From Lachnospiraceae bacterium (GTDB lineage Bacteria > Bacillota > Clostridia > Lachnospirales > Lachnospiraceae), in the NCBI GenBank assembly GCA_015056815.1, contig SVFN01000016.1:28868-92867 (forward strand): a stretch of DNA of 64,000 nt. The letters are read 5' to 3'. Positions 42,136-49,482 of this stretch are shown here, one piece after another. The position numbers and the translations under genes are program-made. Position 1 is the stretch's first letter. Each line of letters opens with the position of its first letter. Under the pieces are notes generated by a model. It ran no database searches. It was given only the letters and a program-made list of their open reading frames with translations, and was not told the origin of the DNA.

Positions 42136-43932
42136 TTATCTCTGTTTCCTTGTAAGCTCCCAGAAAGCAATCGCTGAAGCCGCAGCCACGTTCAGGGAAT
42201 CCACACCGTTATACATCGGGATCTTTATCGTATACTCGCATTGCTCCAGTATCTTTGGCGCGATCCCGTTCGCTTCATTCCCCAAAACCAGTGCAAGTTT
42301 ATCGATTCCCGCCACATCCAGTCCGTCAAAGGAAACCGCATCATCCCGCAAGGCCAGACCGGTCATCACAAAGCCCAGTTTTTTAAGCTCCTCCAGATCA
42401 TCCGCCATCGTCCACGGAATCTGAAAGACCGTCCCCATACTGACCCGTATCGCCCGGCGGTACAAGGGATCGGCACAGTCCGTCGTCAGAATGACCGCAT
42501 CCACGCCAAGGGCTGCCGCGTTCCGAAAAATTGCTCCCACATTCGTAGGGTTTTCCACATCGGAAAGCACAGCGATCCTTCTGCTGTCTTTACAGACTTC
42601 TGCCACAGACGGAAGAGGTTTGCGCTTCATGGCACATAAAACGCCACGGGTTAACGTAAATCCCGCGATCTCTTTTAGCAGCTCTTCCTCTCCTGTGTAA
42701 ACCGGAACAGACAGATTGCCCTGCTTCGACAGCATCCGCAGGATCTTTTCCGCTTTTTTCTCTTCCACCAATGCGGAAAACGGCTCATATCCTCTCTGCA
42801 AAGCCCGTTCCAGCACCAGTTCTGTCTCTGCGATAAACAGTCCGGGGTTTGGTTCAAAATAATGCAATAGTCCGGACTCGGTACGCTCTTGATAAATTCC
42901 AAGCTCCGGGACATTCAGACCTGCGACGCGGATCACGGGAAGGCATTCTATCCCTTCCTCCTGTTCACCCTGCTGCGAATGCTCCTCTTTTCGGTCTGTT
43001 TTTTCTTTCCGCTCCTCAGCTGTCAGGGCACGAATAAACTTTCCCACTTCCACCCATGCCTCTTTTGACTCCGGGTATAAAAGCTTTCCCATCTGAAAAA
43101 CATGAAACATTCCGGCATAGGTATGTTCTTTTACCAGAACGCCTGCTTCTTTTGCTTTCTTCGCAACGCTGAGCGTGTCGCTTAAGAGCATTTCATACTC
43201 TCCCACCTGCATGAGCATGGGCGGGAAGCCTTTGTATTGGCCGTTTACAGGTGAAATATAGGGATTCGCAGGATCTTCCTTACCGAAATATCCCTCCTTA
43301 TAGATCAAAGTATCCATGGATCTTCCAAACATGGGATCTTTCTTATAATTTTCTGTATAAGACTCACCGCTTTTGGTCAGATCTGTCCAGGCTGACATCG
43401 TGACGATGCCTTTAGGCAGAGTCATCTTGTGATCCCGCAGATACAATACCAGCGCCAACGCCAGTCCGCCTCCTGCCGAGTCACCCACCACAAATAATTC
43501 CTCTGCAGGATATCCCTGCTCGCAGATCCATCGGTAAGCATCCAGTGCGTCCTCCAGCGCTGCCGGGAACGGATACTCCGGTGCCACTCTGTAATCGATG
43601 CTCAACACAGAATAACCACCGCTCACCTCATGGTACATCGCTGCCATATCCCGATACGTATTGTGCAGCTTCCCGTAATAACCGCCTCCATGAAGCTGCA
43701 AAATAAGTCCGATGTCCTCCTCCTCTTTGGAGTGCAGAAGCTCCATGTCAAAGTTTTCCCTCTCAATGAACACTCTCTCCAGATGCGGTGGACATTCCCA
43801 TTCTTTTTCACGCTCCGTCAGATGCCTGCGCAGCTCACCGTTTTGTGCTTTATTCCCAAGATAGGGCAGGTGATTGGCTACCTGCACCATTCTCCTTGCT
43901 GTTCTTCCTTTGATACTGACTTTTTCTTCCAT
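42136..43932 (-). CDS. Fusion of HSL-family esterase and SpoU rRNA/tRNA 2'-O-methyltransferase
   Basis: A 598-residue two-enzyme protein in one uninterrupted frame. Residues about 70-310 are an alpha/beta hydrolase of the hormone-sensitive-lipase type: LQLHGGGYYGKL (oxyanion hole), VVGDSAGGGLALALVLYLRD (nucleophile Ser), MQVGEYEMLLSDT (Asp) and YAGMFHVFQMG (His). After a charged linker (EERKEKTDRKEEHSQQGE), residues about 345-598 are a SpoU/TrmH methyltransferase: DVENPTNVGAIFRNAAALG, LVLGNEANGIAPKI and IKIPMYNGVDSLNVAAASAI, the three knot motifs. SpoU enzymes methylate ribose in rRNA or tRNA. The fusion is unusual; the hydrolase fits the two lipid-type genes upstream. Confidence 0.87.
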   Translation of the reverse strand: MEEKVSIKGRTARRMVQVANHLPYLGNKAQNGELRRHLTEREKEWECPPHLERVFIERENFDMELLHSKEEEDIGLILQLHGGGYYGKLHNTYRDMAAMYHEVSGGYSVLSIDYRVAPEYPFPAALEDALDAYRWICEQGYPAEELFVVGDSAGGGLALALVLYLRDHKMTLPKGIVTMSAWTDLTKSGESYTENYKKDPMFGRSMDTLIYKEGYFGKEDPANPYISPVNGQYKGFPPMLMQVGEYEMLLSDTLSVAKKAKEAGVLVKEHTYAGMFHVFQMGKLLYPESKEAWVEVGKFIRALTAEERKEKTDRKEEHSQQGEQEEGIECLPVIRVAGLNVPELGIYQERTESGLLHYFEPNPGLFIAETELVLERALQRGYEPFSALVEEKKAEKILRMLSKQGNLSVPVYTGEEELLKEIAGFTLTRGVLCAMKRKPLPSVAEVCKDSRRIAVLSDVENPTNVGAIFRNAAALGVDAVILTTDCADPLYRRAIRVSMGTVFQIPWTMADDLEELKKLGFVMTGLALRDDAVSFDGLDVAGIDKLALVLGNEANGIAPKILEQCEYTIKIPMYNGVDSLNVAAASAIAFWELTRKQR

Positions 43933-44010
43933 AGGACTCTCTACTTCTCTATTATTGATAAATGACCGCCTTTCAGATCAATCCCAGGGTGTCTCGTTTC
44001 ACTCTTTATG

Positions 44011-44706
44011 TTAAACATGAAACCGTCTCTTCATTTCACGGGTAAACTCCCTGTCTCCGAAAATAAAGGTACCCAGAAAATAAAAACCGGTCACGCCGAT
44101 ACAAATGACCGGAAGTACGATGTTGGCAATCTTTCCCAGAAAATACAGTGCAATGATCGCGATACTGAACAGCATGATCAGCAGCAAAAGGATCGTATAA
44201 CTGTACCACTGCTGCCGGTTTAACATCATCAAAAAAAACACGATCGCATCCCCAAACAGAATAACCCCCGGTATTGCCCACTGCAAAGACCATCCTGTCA
44301 TCCCGGTAAAATAATCCAGTCCCAAAAGCAAAGCGATCGTCAGGGAAAGCTGCAGACCGATCTTTGCCGCATATCCCGCATCATGCCGGATCCAGTAGAT
44401 CATGGACAGATATATATAGATCATGGAAATCCCACAGATCCCCGACCACCAGAACTGCGGCGTAAAAACATAATTGACGCTGACTAACCCGATCTCCGCC
44501 GCAATAAACAGAAACAGGATCAGTCTCATCACAAAATACAGGCGCTTTGTCCTTTTCTTGATATCCGGATACGGAGCGCCTTTTTTCGAAAACAAACGTA
44601 CCCGCGCCTCATCCTCCTCAGACATCTCATCCAGCACACTTCTGCACAGTGGGCAGATGTCCGTTTCATCATAGATCATAATCTTACAATTTTGACATTT
44701 GTTCAT
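44011..44706 (-). CDS. Zinc-ribbon polytopic membrane protein (DUF6320-like)
   Basis: A 231-residue protein. It starts with a zinc ribbon, CQNCKIMIYDETDICPLC (two CxxC knuckles), then a short charged linker and about six to seven hydrophobic segments (LYFVMRLILFLFIAAEIGLV, ISMIYIYLSMIYWIRHDAG, AIPGVILFGDAIVFFLMMLN). The pattern matches the DUF6320 proteins that accompany alcohol-acetyltransferase-like and alpha/beta-hydrolase genes in Clostridia. The same three-gene neighbourhood is seen here. Function is unknown; a membrane platform for lipid or ester metabolism is possible. Confidence 0.78.
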   Translation of the reverse strand: MNKCQNCKIMIYDETDICPLCRSVLDEMSEEDEARVRLFSKKGAPYPDIKKRTKRLYFVMRLILFLFIAAEIGLVSVNYVFTPQFWWSGICGISMIYIYLSMIYWIRHDAGYAAKIGLQLSLTIALLLGLDYFTGMTGWSLQWAIPGVILFGDAIVFFLMMLNRQQWYSYTILLLLIMLFSIAIIALYFLGKIANIVLPVICIGVTGFYFLGTFIFGDREFTREMKRRFHV

Positions 44707-44736
44707 ATTTACACCATTTTCTTTTATCTGTGAATC

Positions 44737-46080
44737 CTACTCATAATAGGCGTCATTGGTTTCGATCGCTACGGTAACTCCATCCTTTGCAAGGATCTGA
44801 AAAAACTGTTTCTGAATGGAAAGATCCAGCAAAACCGAGCTGAAAGTAAACGTCATAACTCCGTTATAGGAACAGATGCTTCCTTTCATATTCTGCCCTT
44901 TGGACATGGAAAGGATCACATAAAAATGCTCCACATATTTCTGATAGGGTTCCCTGAGTTCAATATTGCCAATGTTCGTAACCGTAGCAGAAGTCGCTTT
45001 GGCAGACAGTCCGTATACCTGCTTCATCGCCGCATTCTTGATAAAAAGAGGCACGACACGAAGCAGAAGATTGCGTTCGTTTGAAACATTGTAGGACATG
45101 ATGTTGTTCAGGTTTTCCTTCGTGATCTGTTCATTTAAACTGTCTTTTACGATCCCTATCACTTCCTCTAAGGATATATGCTCTCTGTCCGGCGTAAAGA
45201 CCGCAGACACCATGGCAAAAAAGTTCTTCATGGTGTGGGAATCGTAATAAGGTCTCAGATTGACCGGGACACAGCAGCTGATAGGCAGCTTCGACGGCTG
45301 TTCTTTCAGATATTCCTTATAAATGCTGTATACAAAGACTCCCACCAGATACTGATTAAGCGTCACTCCATACTTTTTTGCCGCCTTCTTTAATTCTTCT
45401 ACCGGCATATAGCCATGAACCACACCCATTTCCCTGCCCGGGATCTTCTCACCTTTTAGCATCAGCGCCCGCTCTGATTTGTACACTTTCTCATGGGGTC
45501 TGGTAAAATTCTTGACATAGCTGTCTTCCTGATCAAGAAAAATCCCGGAAGAAATCTTATCCTTCTCCACTTCCAGCAGTTGCGGATATTTCAGACGCAG
45601 ATACTGATACAGCAGTTCCTTCAAAAACAGAATGCCTCCCGCACCGTCTGTCAGGGCATGAAACACCTCAAGATTGATCCTGCAGTCATAATAGGTCACA
45701 CGGAACATATAATGATTGTTCCTGCTTTTGTCGATATAAGCACCCGGTCCCGCATATTCCTCACGCACGATAGGTGCCGGCCTTGTATTCTCCTCAAAAT
45801 AGTACCAGAAAAAACCTGTCCGCAGTCTCATGCGGAAGATCAAAAACTGCGGCAGGATCCTGTCCAGTGCTTCCTGTAGCAGGAAACGATCCACCGGCTC
45901 TGTCAGTGTCACGCAGATCCGATAAACATTCGATAACGTCTGTGTCGCGATCACCGGAAACAGATTGGCTGTATTATCCAGCTTATCCCAGGCCAGGTGC
46001 CTGCGGCGCAGTCTCTTTGCTTTCGTTGGCTTTTCTGTTTTTCCTTCTGTTTTCTTTTTTTCTATCTCTTTATCCGGCAT
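44737..46080 (-). CDS. Condensation/alcohol-acetyltransferase-like acyltransferase
   Basis: A 447-residue protein begun at 46080, where GTAAGGAAAG gives the ribosome site; a longer start at 46164 lacks one. After a basic head (KAKRLRRRHLAWDKLDNTA) it shows the chloramphenicol-acetyltransferase/condensation fold: LEVFHALTDGAGGILFLKEL contains the catalytic HxxxD with flanking G, and PISCCVPVNLRPYYDSHTMK plus NFFAMVSAVF matches the second lobe. These enzymes transfer acyl groups to alcohols or amines. It is 30 bases upstream of the DUF6320-like gene and probably works with it and the esterase. Confidence 0.8.
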   Translation of the reverse strand: MPDKEIEKKKTEGKTEKPTKAKRLRRRHLAWDKLDNTANLFPVIATQTLSNVYRICVTLTEPVDRFLLQEALDRILPQFLIFRMRLRTGFFWYYFEENTRPAPIVREEYAGPGAYIDKSRNNHYMFRVTYYDCRINLEVFHALTDGAGGILFLKELLYQYLRLKYPQLLEVEKDKISSGIFLDQEDSYVKNFTRPHEKVYKSERALMLKGEKIPGREMGVVHGYMPVEELKKAAKKYGVTLNQYLVGVFVYSIYKEYLKEQPSKLPISCCVPVNLRPYYDSHTMKNFFAMVSAVFTPDREHISLEEVIGIVKDSLNEQITKENLNNIMSYNVSNERNLLLRVVPLFIKNAAMKQVYGLSAKATSATVTNIGNIELREPYQKYVEHFYVILSMSKGQNMKGSICSYNGVMTFTFSSVLLDLSIQKQFFQILAKDGVTVAIETNDAYYE

Positions 46081-46177
46081 TGATTCTTTCCTTACATCTG
46101 TCCGATCGATATTTACATGGATACAAGTTAGATTGTATAACAAAACCACACTGTTTTCAATCAATTCCCCTCTTTTC

Positions 46178-46206
46178 TTGACAGTAATTTGGCGCTTTTA
46201 TATAAT
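46178..46206 (+). promoter_or_regulatory. Consensus sigma-A promoter
   Basis: TTGACA (46178-46183), 17 bases, TATAAT (46201-46206): a perfect match in both boxes and spacing. It reads toward the transglutaminase-like gene at 46280 with a leader of about 67 bases. No operator is obvious, so expression may be constitutively strong. Confidence 0.9.
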
Positions 46207-46279
46207 GAAAGCATATCCTTTCAGAGCACGTTACCTGCCTGAACAGTTCGTCATTTCCCATAAGAAAGGAGAGTTCTTT

Positions 46280-47107
46280 ATGAAACCTGCAAAACAGCTC
46301 CTGCTCTTTGTTTTATTTTTTCTGTTTCTATTTCATCAGGGTATCTCCACAAAGGTCTATGCGGCTTTGTCCTACACTTCACAGGTGCGGATAGAGGGCA
46401 AAAAAGATGCTTATTACAAAGCCTCTGATGCGATCAAAAACAGCGATTTTTCCACAAGGTTTGTCTTTCCTTTCGAAGATCTGGAACGCAATATATCCAT
46501 CTTCACCATCGCTCTGTCACAATCGCCCTACCATATGGGACAGCGTTTTTATTATGGTTACTGGTATGACCCGGACACCGGTATGCATTTGCCGGATGCT
46601 TATATTCAATTTTCACCCGGTAATACACAGACCAAAAGTACAATCAAAAAGAAGATCAGAGCCATCGACAAAAAGGCGGCATCGATTGCCAAAAAGATCA
46701 AAAAGCAGTATCGCTCCCCCTATTCACGCATGAAAGCAGCTCACGATTATCTATGCCGAAATGTACGCTACGAACACGGCGGTGATCCGGATTCTTTTAG
46801 TGAAAAGAACACTGCTTACGCGGCCTTATTTAAAAAAAGAGCGGTCTGTCAGGGATACAGTGCGGCATATAACCTGATCTTACGCAATATGGGGATCAGA
46901 GCCATTACTGTATGCGGGGGCAATCATTCCTGGAATCTGGTTTATTATAACGGAAAGGCCAGACACGTGGATGTCACCTGGGATGATCCCGACCGGGATT
47001 CTCTGTTGTTTGATACTTATTTTCTGAAAACCGATGCGGAATTTCGAAAGACACATACCTGGAATAAAAAGGAATACAATCTTTCCTATTTAAAAATGCT
47101 GAAATGA
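46280..47107 (+). CDS. Secreted transglutaminase-like protein
   Basis: A 275-residue exported protein begun at 46280, 8 bases after AAAGGAG. The signal peptide is QLLLFVLFFLFLFHQGISTK. Residues about 150-255 form a transglutaminase-like fold with the triad visible: Cys in KKRAVCQGYSAAYNLI, His in VCGGNHSWNLVYYNG and Asp in ARHVDVTWDDPD. The middle part (about 100-150) is very rich in Lys (KKKIRAIDKKAASIAKKIKK), so the mature protein is basic. It is a single-gene unit with a consensus promoter and terminator. It shares the catalytic fold with the 27287-30184 protein but lacks its repeats. Confidence 0.82.
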   Translation: MKPAKQLLLFVLFFLFLFHQGISTKVYAALSYTSQVRIEGKKDAYYKASDAIKNSDFSTRFVFPFEDLERNISIFTIALSQSPYHMGQRFYYGYWYDPDTGMHLPDAYIQFSPGNTQTKSTIKKKIRAIDKKAASIAKKIKKQYRSPYSRMKAAHDYLCRNVRYEHGGDPDSFSEKNTAYAALFKKRAVCQGYSAAYNLILRNMGIRAITVCGGNHSWNLVYYNGKARHVDVTWDDPDRDSLLFDTYFLKTDAEFRKTHTWNKKEYNLSYLKMLK

Positions 47108-47149
47108 AAGAAATGATTTCAATCAGACTTAATAAATCCATTGTTAAAA

Positions 47150-47191
47150 ATTCCGGAGAAAGGCAACAGCTCCTTTTCTCCGGAATTATTA
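47150..47191. terminator. Intrinsic terminator between convergent genes
   Basis: ATTCCGGAGAA and TTCTCCGGAAT form a perfect 11-bp arm with an inner AGG/CCT extension, followed by TATTATTTT on the plus strand and preceded by AAAAA, so it can serve both the 46280 gene and queF. Confidence 0.82.
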
Positions 47192-47193
47192 TT

Positions 47194-47688
47194 TTAGCGG
47201 TTATGAATATCCTCGGGACTCATATCATGATGGGCAAGTCTGTCCCATGCAACCTGCTCCCAGGGTGTCCCCGGTTTTCCGTAATTGCAGTACGGGTCGA
47301 TAGACAGACCTCCTCTTGGCAGGAATTTTCCTAATACTTCAATATATTTCGGATCCATTAACTGGATCAGATCCTTCATAATGATATTGACCACATCTTC
47401 GTGGAAGCTTCCATGATCCCGGAACGAAAACAGGTAAAGCTTTAACGCCTTGCTCTCCACCAACTTTCCGTCCGGCACATAAGAAATATAAATGGATGCA
47501 AAATCCGGCTGTCCTGTGATCGGACAAAGACTGGTAAACTCCGGACAGTTAAATTTCACAAAATAATCATTCTCCGGATGCTTATTGTCAAATGCTTCCA
47601 GCACCGACGGATCATACTCGGTCGGATACTGTGTTTTCCGGCTTCCCAATACCGTAAAATCTTTTTTGTCTCTTGTTTCTGTGTTCAT
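47194..47688 (-). CDS. queF: NADPH-dependent preQ0 reductase QueF
   Basis: A 164-residue, single-domain QueF of the short (YkvM) type. The active-site Cys is in [36 protein letters not shown] holds the QueF motif with the conserved FRxHG..HE; the end reads [13 protein letters not shown]. It reduces the nitrile of preQ0 to the aminomethyl group of preQ1, the last free-base step of queuosine synthesis. It is the third gene of queC-yhhQ-queF, with a gap of 82 bases to the transporter. Confidence 0.95.
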   Translation of the reverse strand: MNTETRDKKDFTVLGSRKTQYPTEYDPSVLEAFDNKHPENDYFVKFNCPEFTSLCPITGQPDFASIYISYVPDGKLVESKALKLYLFSFRDHGSFHEDVVNIIMKDLIQLMDPKYIEVLGKFLPRGGLSIDPYCNYGKPGTPWEQVAWDRLAHHDMSPEDIHNR

Positions 47689-47770
47689 AGCTTCTCCTCT
47701 TCCGCTTCCCTGTCTTACGTCATTCGGGGAACCTCTGCCTATACTGTATCTCTCATAGTACGCTCTGTCA

Positions 47771-48532
47771 TCAGGAATTCACAGCATCCAATTCATGATG
47801 GCTTTCCTGTCTGCTTTCTGTTTTCTTTCCCTGCATCCTTTTTGGATCCTCTTCACCCATCGGTTTTATCTTTCTTGCTACATAGATAAACGGTGTATCC
47901 AAAAGTGCCACAACCGCCTTAAACAGATACGTCGTGATGAGGATACTGAAAAACACATTGGTCGGATATGTTCCCCAAAAGGCGAGTGTTGTGAAAATGA
48001 TCGTGTCGATCGCCTGGCTTGTCAAGGTACTTCCGTTGTTTCGAAGCCAGAGCATTTTGTTATCATCACCTGTCTTTTTCCAGATGAAATGATACAGGAA
48101 CACATCAATATTCTGACTGCACACAAAACCGATCAGACTTGCAATGGTGATACGCGGCACCAGACCGAAAACCACCTGCAGACTATCGTGGATATAGTCG
48201 TTGGCATTCGGGGTAAACGCAAGGATCATCTGGGTACCGGCAAGCCAGAGCACCATGATGGTAAAGCTGTATGCGACCGCCTTTGCAGCTTCTTTCTTTC
48301 CGTATTTTTCCGACAGAATATCTGTCACAAGAAACGTGGATGCATACAATACGTTTCCGGCCGTTGTGGAAAGCCCGAACAGATCCACACATTTGCAAAC
48401 AGCGATATTACCCAGTAAAGTACCAAAGATCGCAAAGGCAAACAAACCGTTCTTGCCAAACACTTTATACAGGGCAAGCACACTGCCCAGATAAAATAAA
48501 ACCGTGATCACAAAGATTAATTCGTTTGACAT
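47771..48532 (-). CDS. yhhQ: Queuosine precursor transporter (YhhQ/VUT family)
   Basis: A 253-residue integral membrane protein with about six hydrophobic helices ([60 protein letters not shown]). The [20 protein letters not shown] block is the hallmark of the YhhQ/VUT family, which imports queuosine precursors (preQ0, preQ1). It sits between queC and queF, 17 bases after queC, so the cell can both make and import precursor. Charged, His-rich C-terminus may be cytoplasmic. Confidence 0.9.
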   Translation of the reverse strand: MSNELIFVITVLFYLGSVLALYKVFGKNGLFAFAIFGTLLGNIAVCKCVDLFGLSTTAGNVLYASTFLVTDILSEKYGKKEAAKAVAYSFTIMVLWLAGTQMILAFTPNANDYIHDSLQVVFGLVPRITIASLIGFVCSQNIDVFLYHFIWKKTGDDNKMLWLRNNGSTLTSQAIDTIIFTTLAFWGTYPTNVFFSILITTYLFKAVVALLDTPFIYVARKIKPMGEEDPKRMQGKKTESRQESHHELDAVNS

Positions 48533-48549
48533 TTTCTATCTCCTCCTAT

Positions 48550-49248
48550 TTAAAATTCCGTTCCTTCTTCGTACTCAACAGGATCGATGAGTCCGTTGAG
48601 CGAAAAGGCCTGCAAACGGTCACGGCAGGTGCCACAGGTACCGCAGGCTTTGTCGTGCCCCTCATAGCAGCTCCATGTCAGCTCAAAGGGGACTCCGATC
48701 TCGGTTCCCATTTCCACTACCTGTGCCTTTGTCTTATCAATAAAGGGCGCTTCTATTTTTAATGCATTCCCGCTTCCGATATAGACCGCATCGGAGATTG
48801 CCCGGTTAAATGCCTTGCTTGTATCGGGATAAGCGTTTCCCGCAGCGTCGTCCGCGTGAGCCCCGTAATAGATCACCTCACAGCCATGGCTTAAGGCTAC
48901 GGAAGCTGCCGAGGAAAGAAAAAGTCCATTGCGAAACGGTACATAGGTGTTGACCGGAGCACCATCTGTCTTCTTAAGCTGATCGGCATAATCCTCATGA
49001 GGGATCTCACCTTTGGCTCCCTCCAGCAGTGTGCAGTTGCTGTCTTTAAAAATCTCTCCAAGATCGAGGGTAAGTCTTTTCACGCCGTAATATGCTGCCA
49101 CCTTTTCGGAGGCTTCCAATTCTTTTTTATGCTTCTGTCCGTAAAAAACAGACAGCGCCAAGACTTCATCCGCTCCGTATTTTTTTACGGCCAGTCCCAG
49201 ACAGACAGAGCTGTCAAGTCCGCCGCTGAATAACACCAATGCTTTCAT
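48550..49248 (-). CDS. queC: 7-cyano-7-deazaguanine synthase QueC
   Basis: A 232-residue QueC, which turns carboxydeazaguanine into preQ0 with ATP and ammonia. The ATP-pyrophosphatase loop is LVLFSGGLDSSVCLG; the zinc-binding CYEGHDKACGTCGTCRDRL is near the C-terminus; NTYVPFRNGLFLSSAASVAL is another family signature. It heads the queuosine operon from a sigma-A promoter at 49411-49438, with a terminator hairpin at 49271-49297 just before the coding region. queD and queE, which make its substrate, are not in the window. Confidence 0.96.
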   Translation of the reverse strand: MKALVLFSGGLDSSVCLGLAVKKYGADEVLALSVFYGQKHKKELEASEKVAAYYGVKRLTLDLGEIFKDSNCTLLEGAKGEIPHEDYADQLKKTDGAPVNTYVPFRNGLFLSSAASVALSHGCEVIYYGAHADDAAGNAYPDTSKAFNRAISDAVYIGSGNALKIEAPFIDKTKAQVVEMGTEIGVPFELTWSCYEGHDKACGTCGTCRDRLQAFSLNGLIDPVEYEEGTEF

Positions 49249-49270
49249 GTTTTTCCTCTTTTTTCAATAG

Positions 49271-49297
49271 AAAACGGCTTCGCAAAACGCGAAGCCG
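49271..49297 (-). terminator. Attenuator terminator in the queC leader
   Basis: Reverse strand: CGGCTTCGC (49297-49289), loop GTTTT, GCGAAGCCG (49283-49275), then TTTT. It lies 23-49 bases upstream of the queC ATG, downstream of the promoter, so it can only act as a conditional (riboswitch-type) terminator. Confidence 0.85.
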
Positions 49298-49404
49298 CAA
49301 ATGAACGTAACTCTACCCTGCTCCCATTATAATGGAAACATGTTCTTTCTGCGGTCCAGGTTTTGTTTTACGACAGGAAGGTACCAATGAACTGTCGGTT
49401 GACA
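49295..49404 (-). promoter_or_regulatory. Candidate preQ1-type riboswitch in the queC leader
   Basis: The leader contains CCGCA (49354-49350) that can pair with TGCGG (49299-49295), which overlaps the first arm of the terminator, and inside it GAAC/GTTC and a CCATTATAATGG hairpin. queC-queF operons are classic preQ1 riboswitch targets. The sequence does not clearly match the short preQ1-I or preQ1-II consensus as I remember them, so class is open. Confidence 0.5.
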
Positions 49405-49410
49405 TAGGCT

Positions 49411-49438
49411 ATTATAACATCCTATATCGAAAAGTCAA
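49411..49438 (-). promoter_or_regulatory. Sigma-A promoter of the queuosine operon
   Basis: Reverse strand: TTGACT (49438-49433), 16 bases, TATAAT (49416-49411). The expected start near 49404 gives a leader of about 155 bases, enough for an aptamer plus terminator. Confidence 0.85.
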
Positions 49439-49482
49439 CCATTTATTAAAATGTATCGGACGTTTGTTGATCGATGTCTGTG

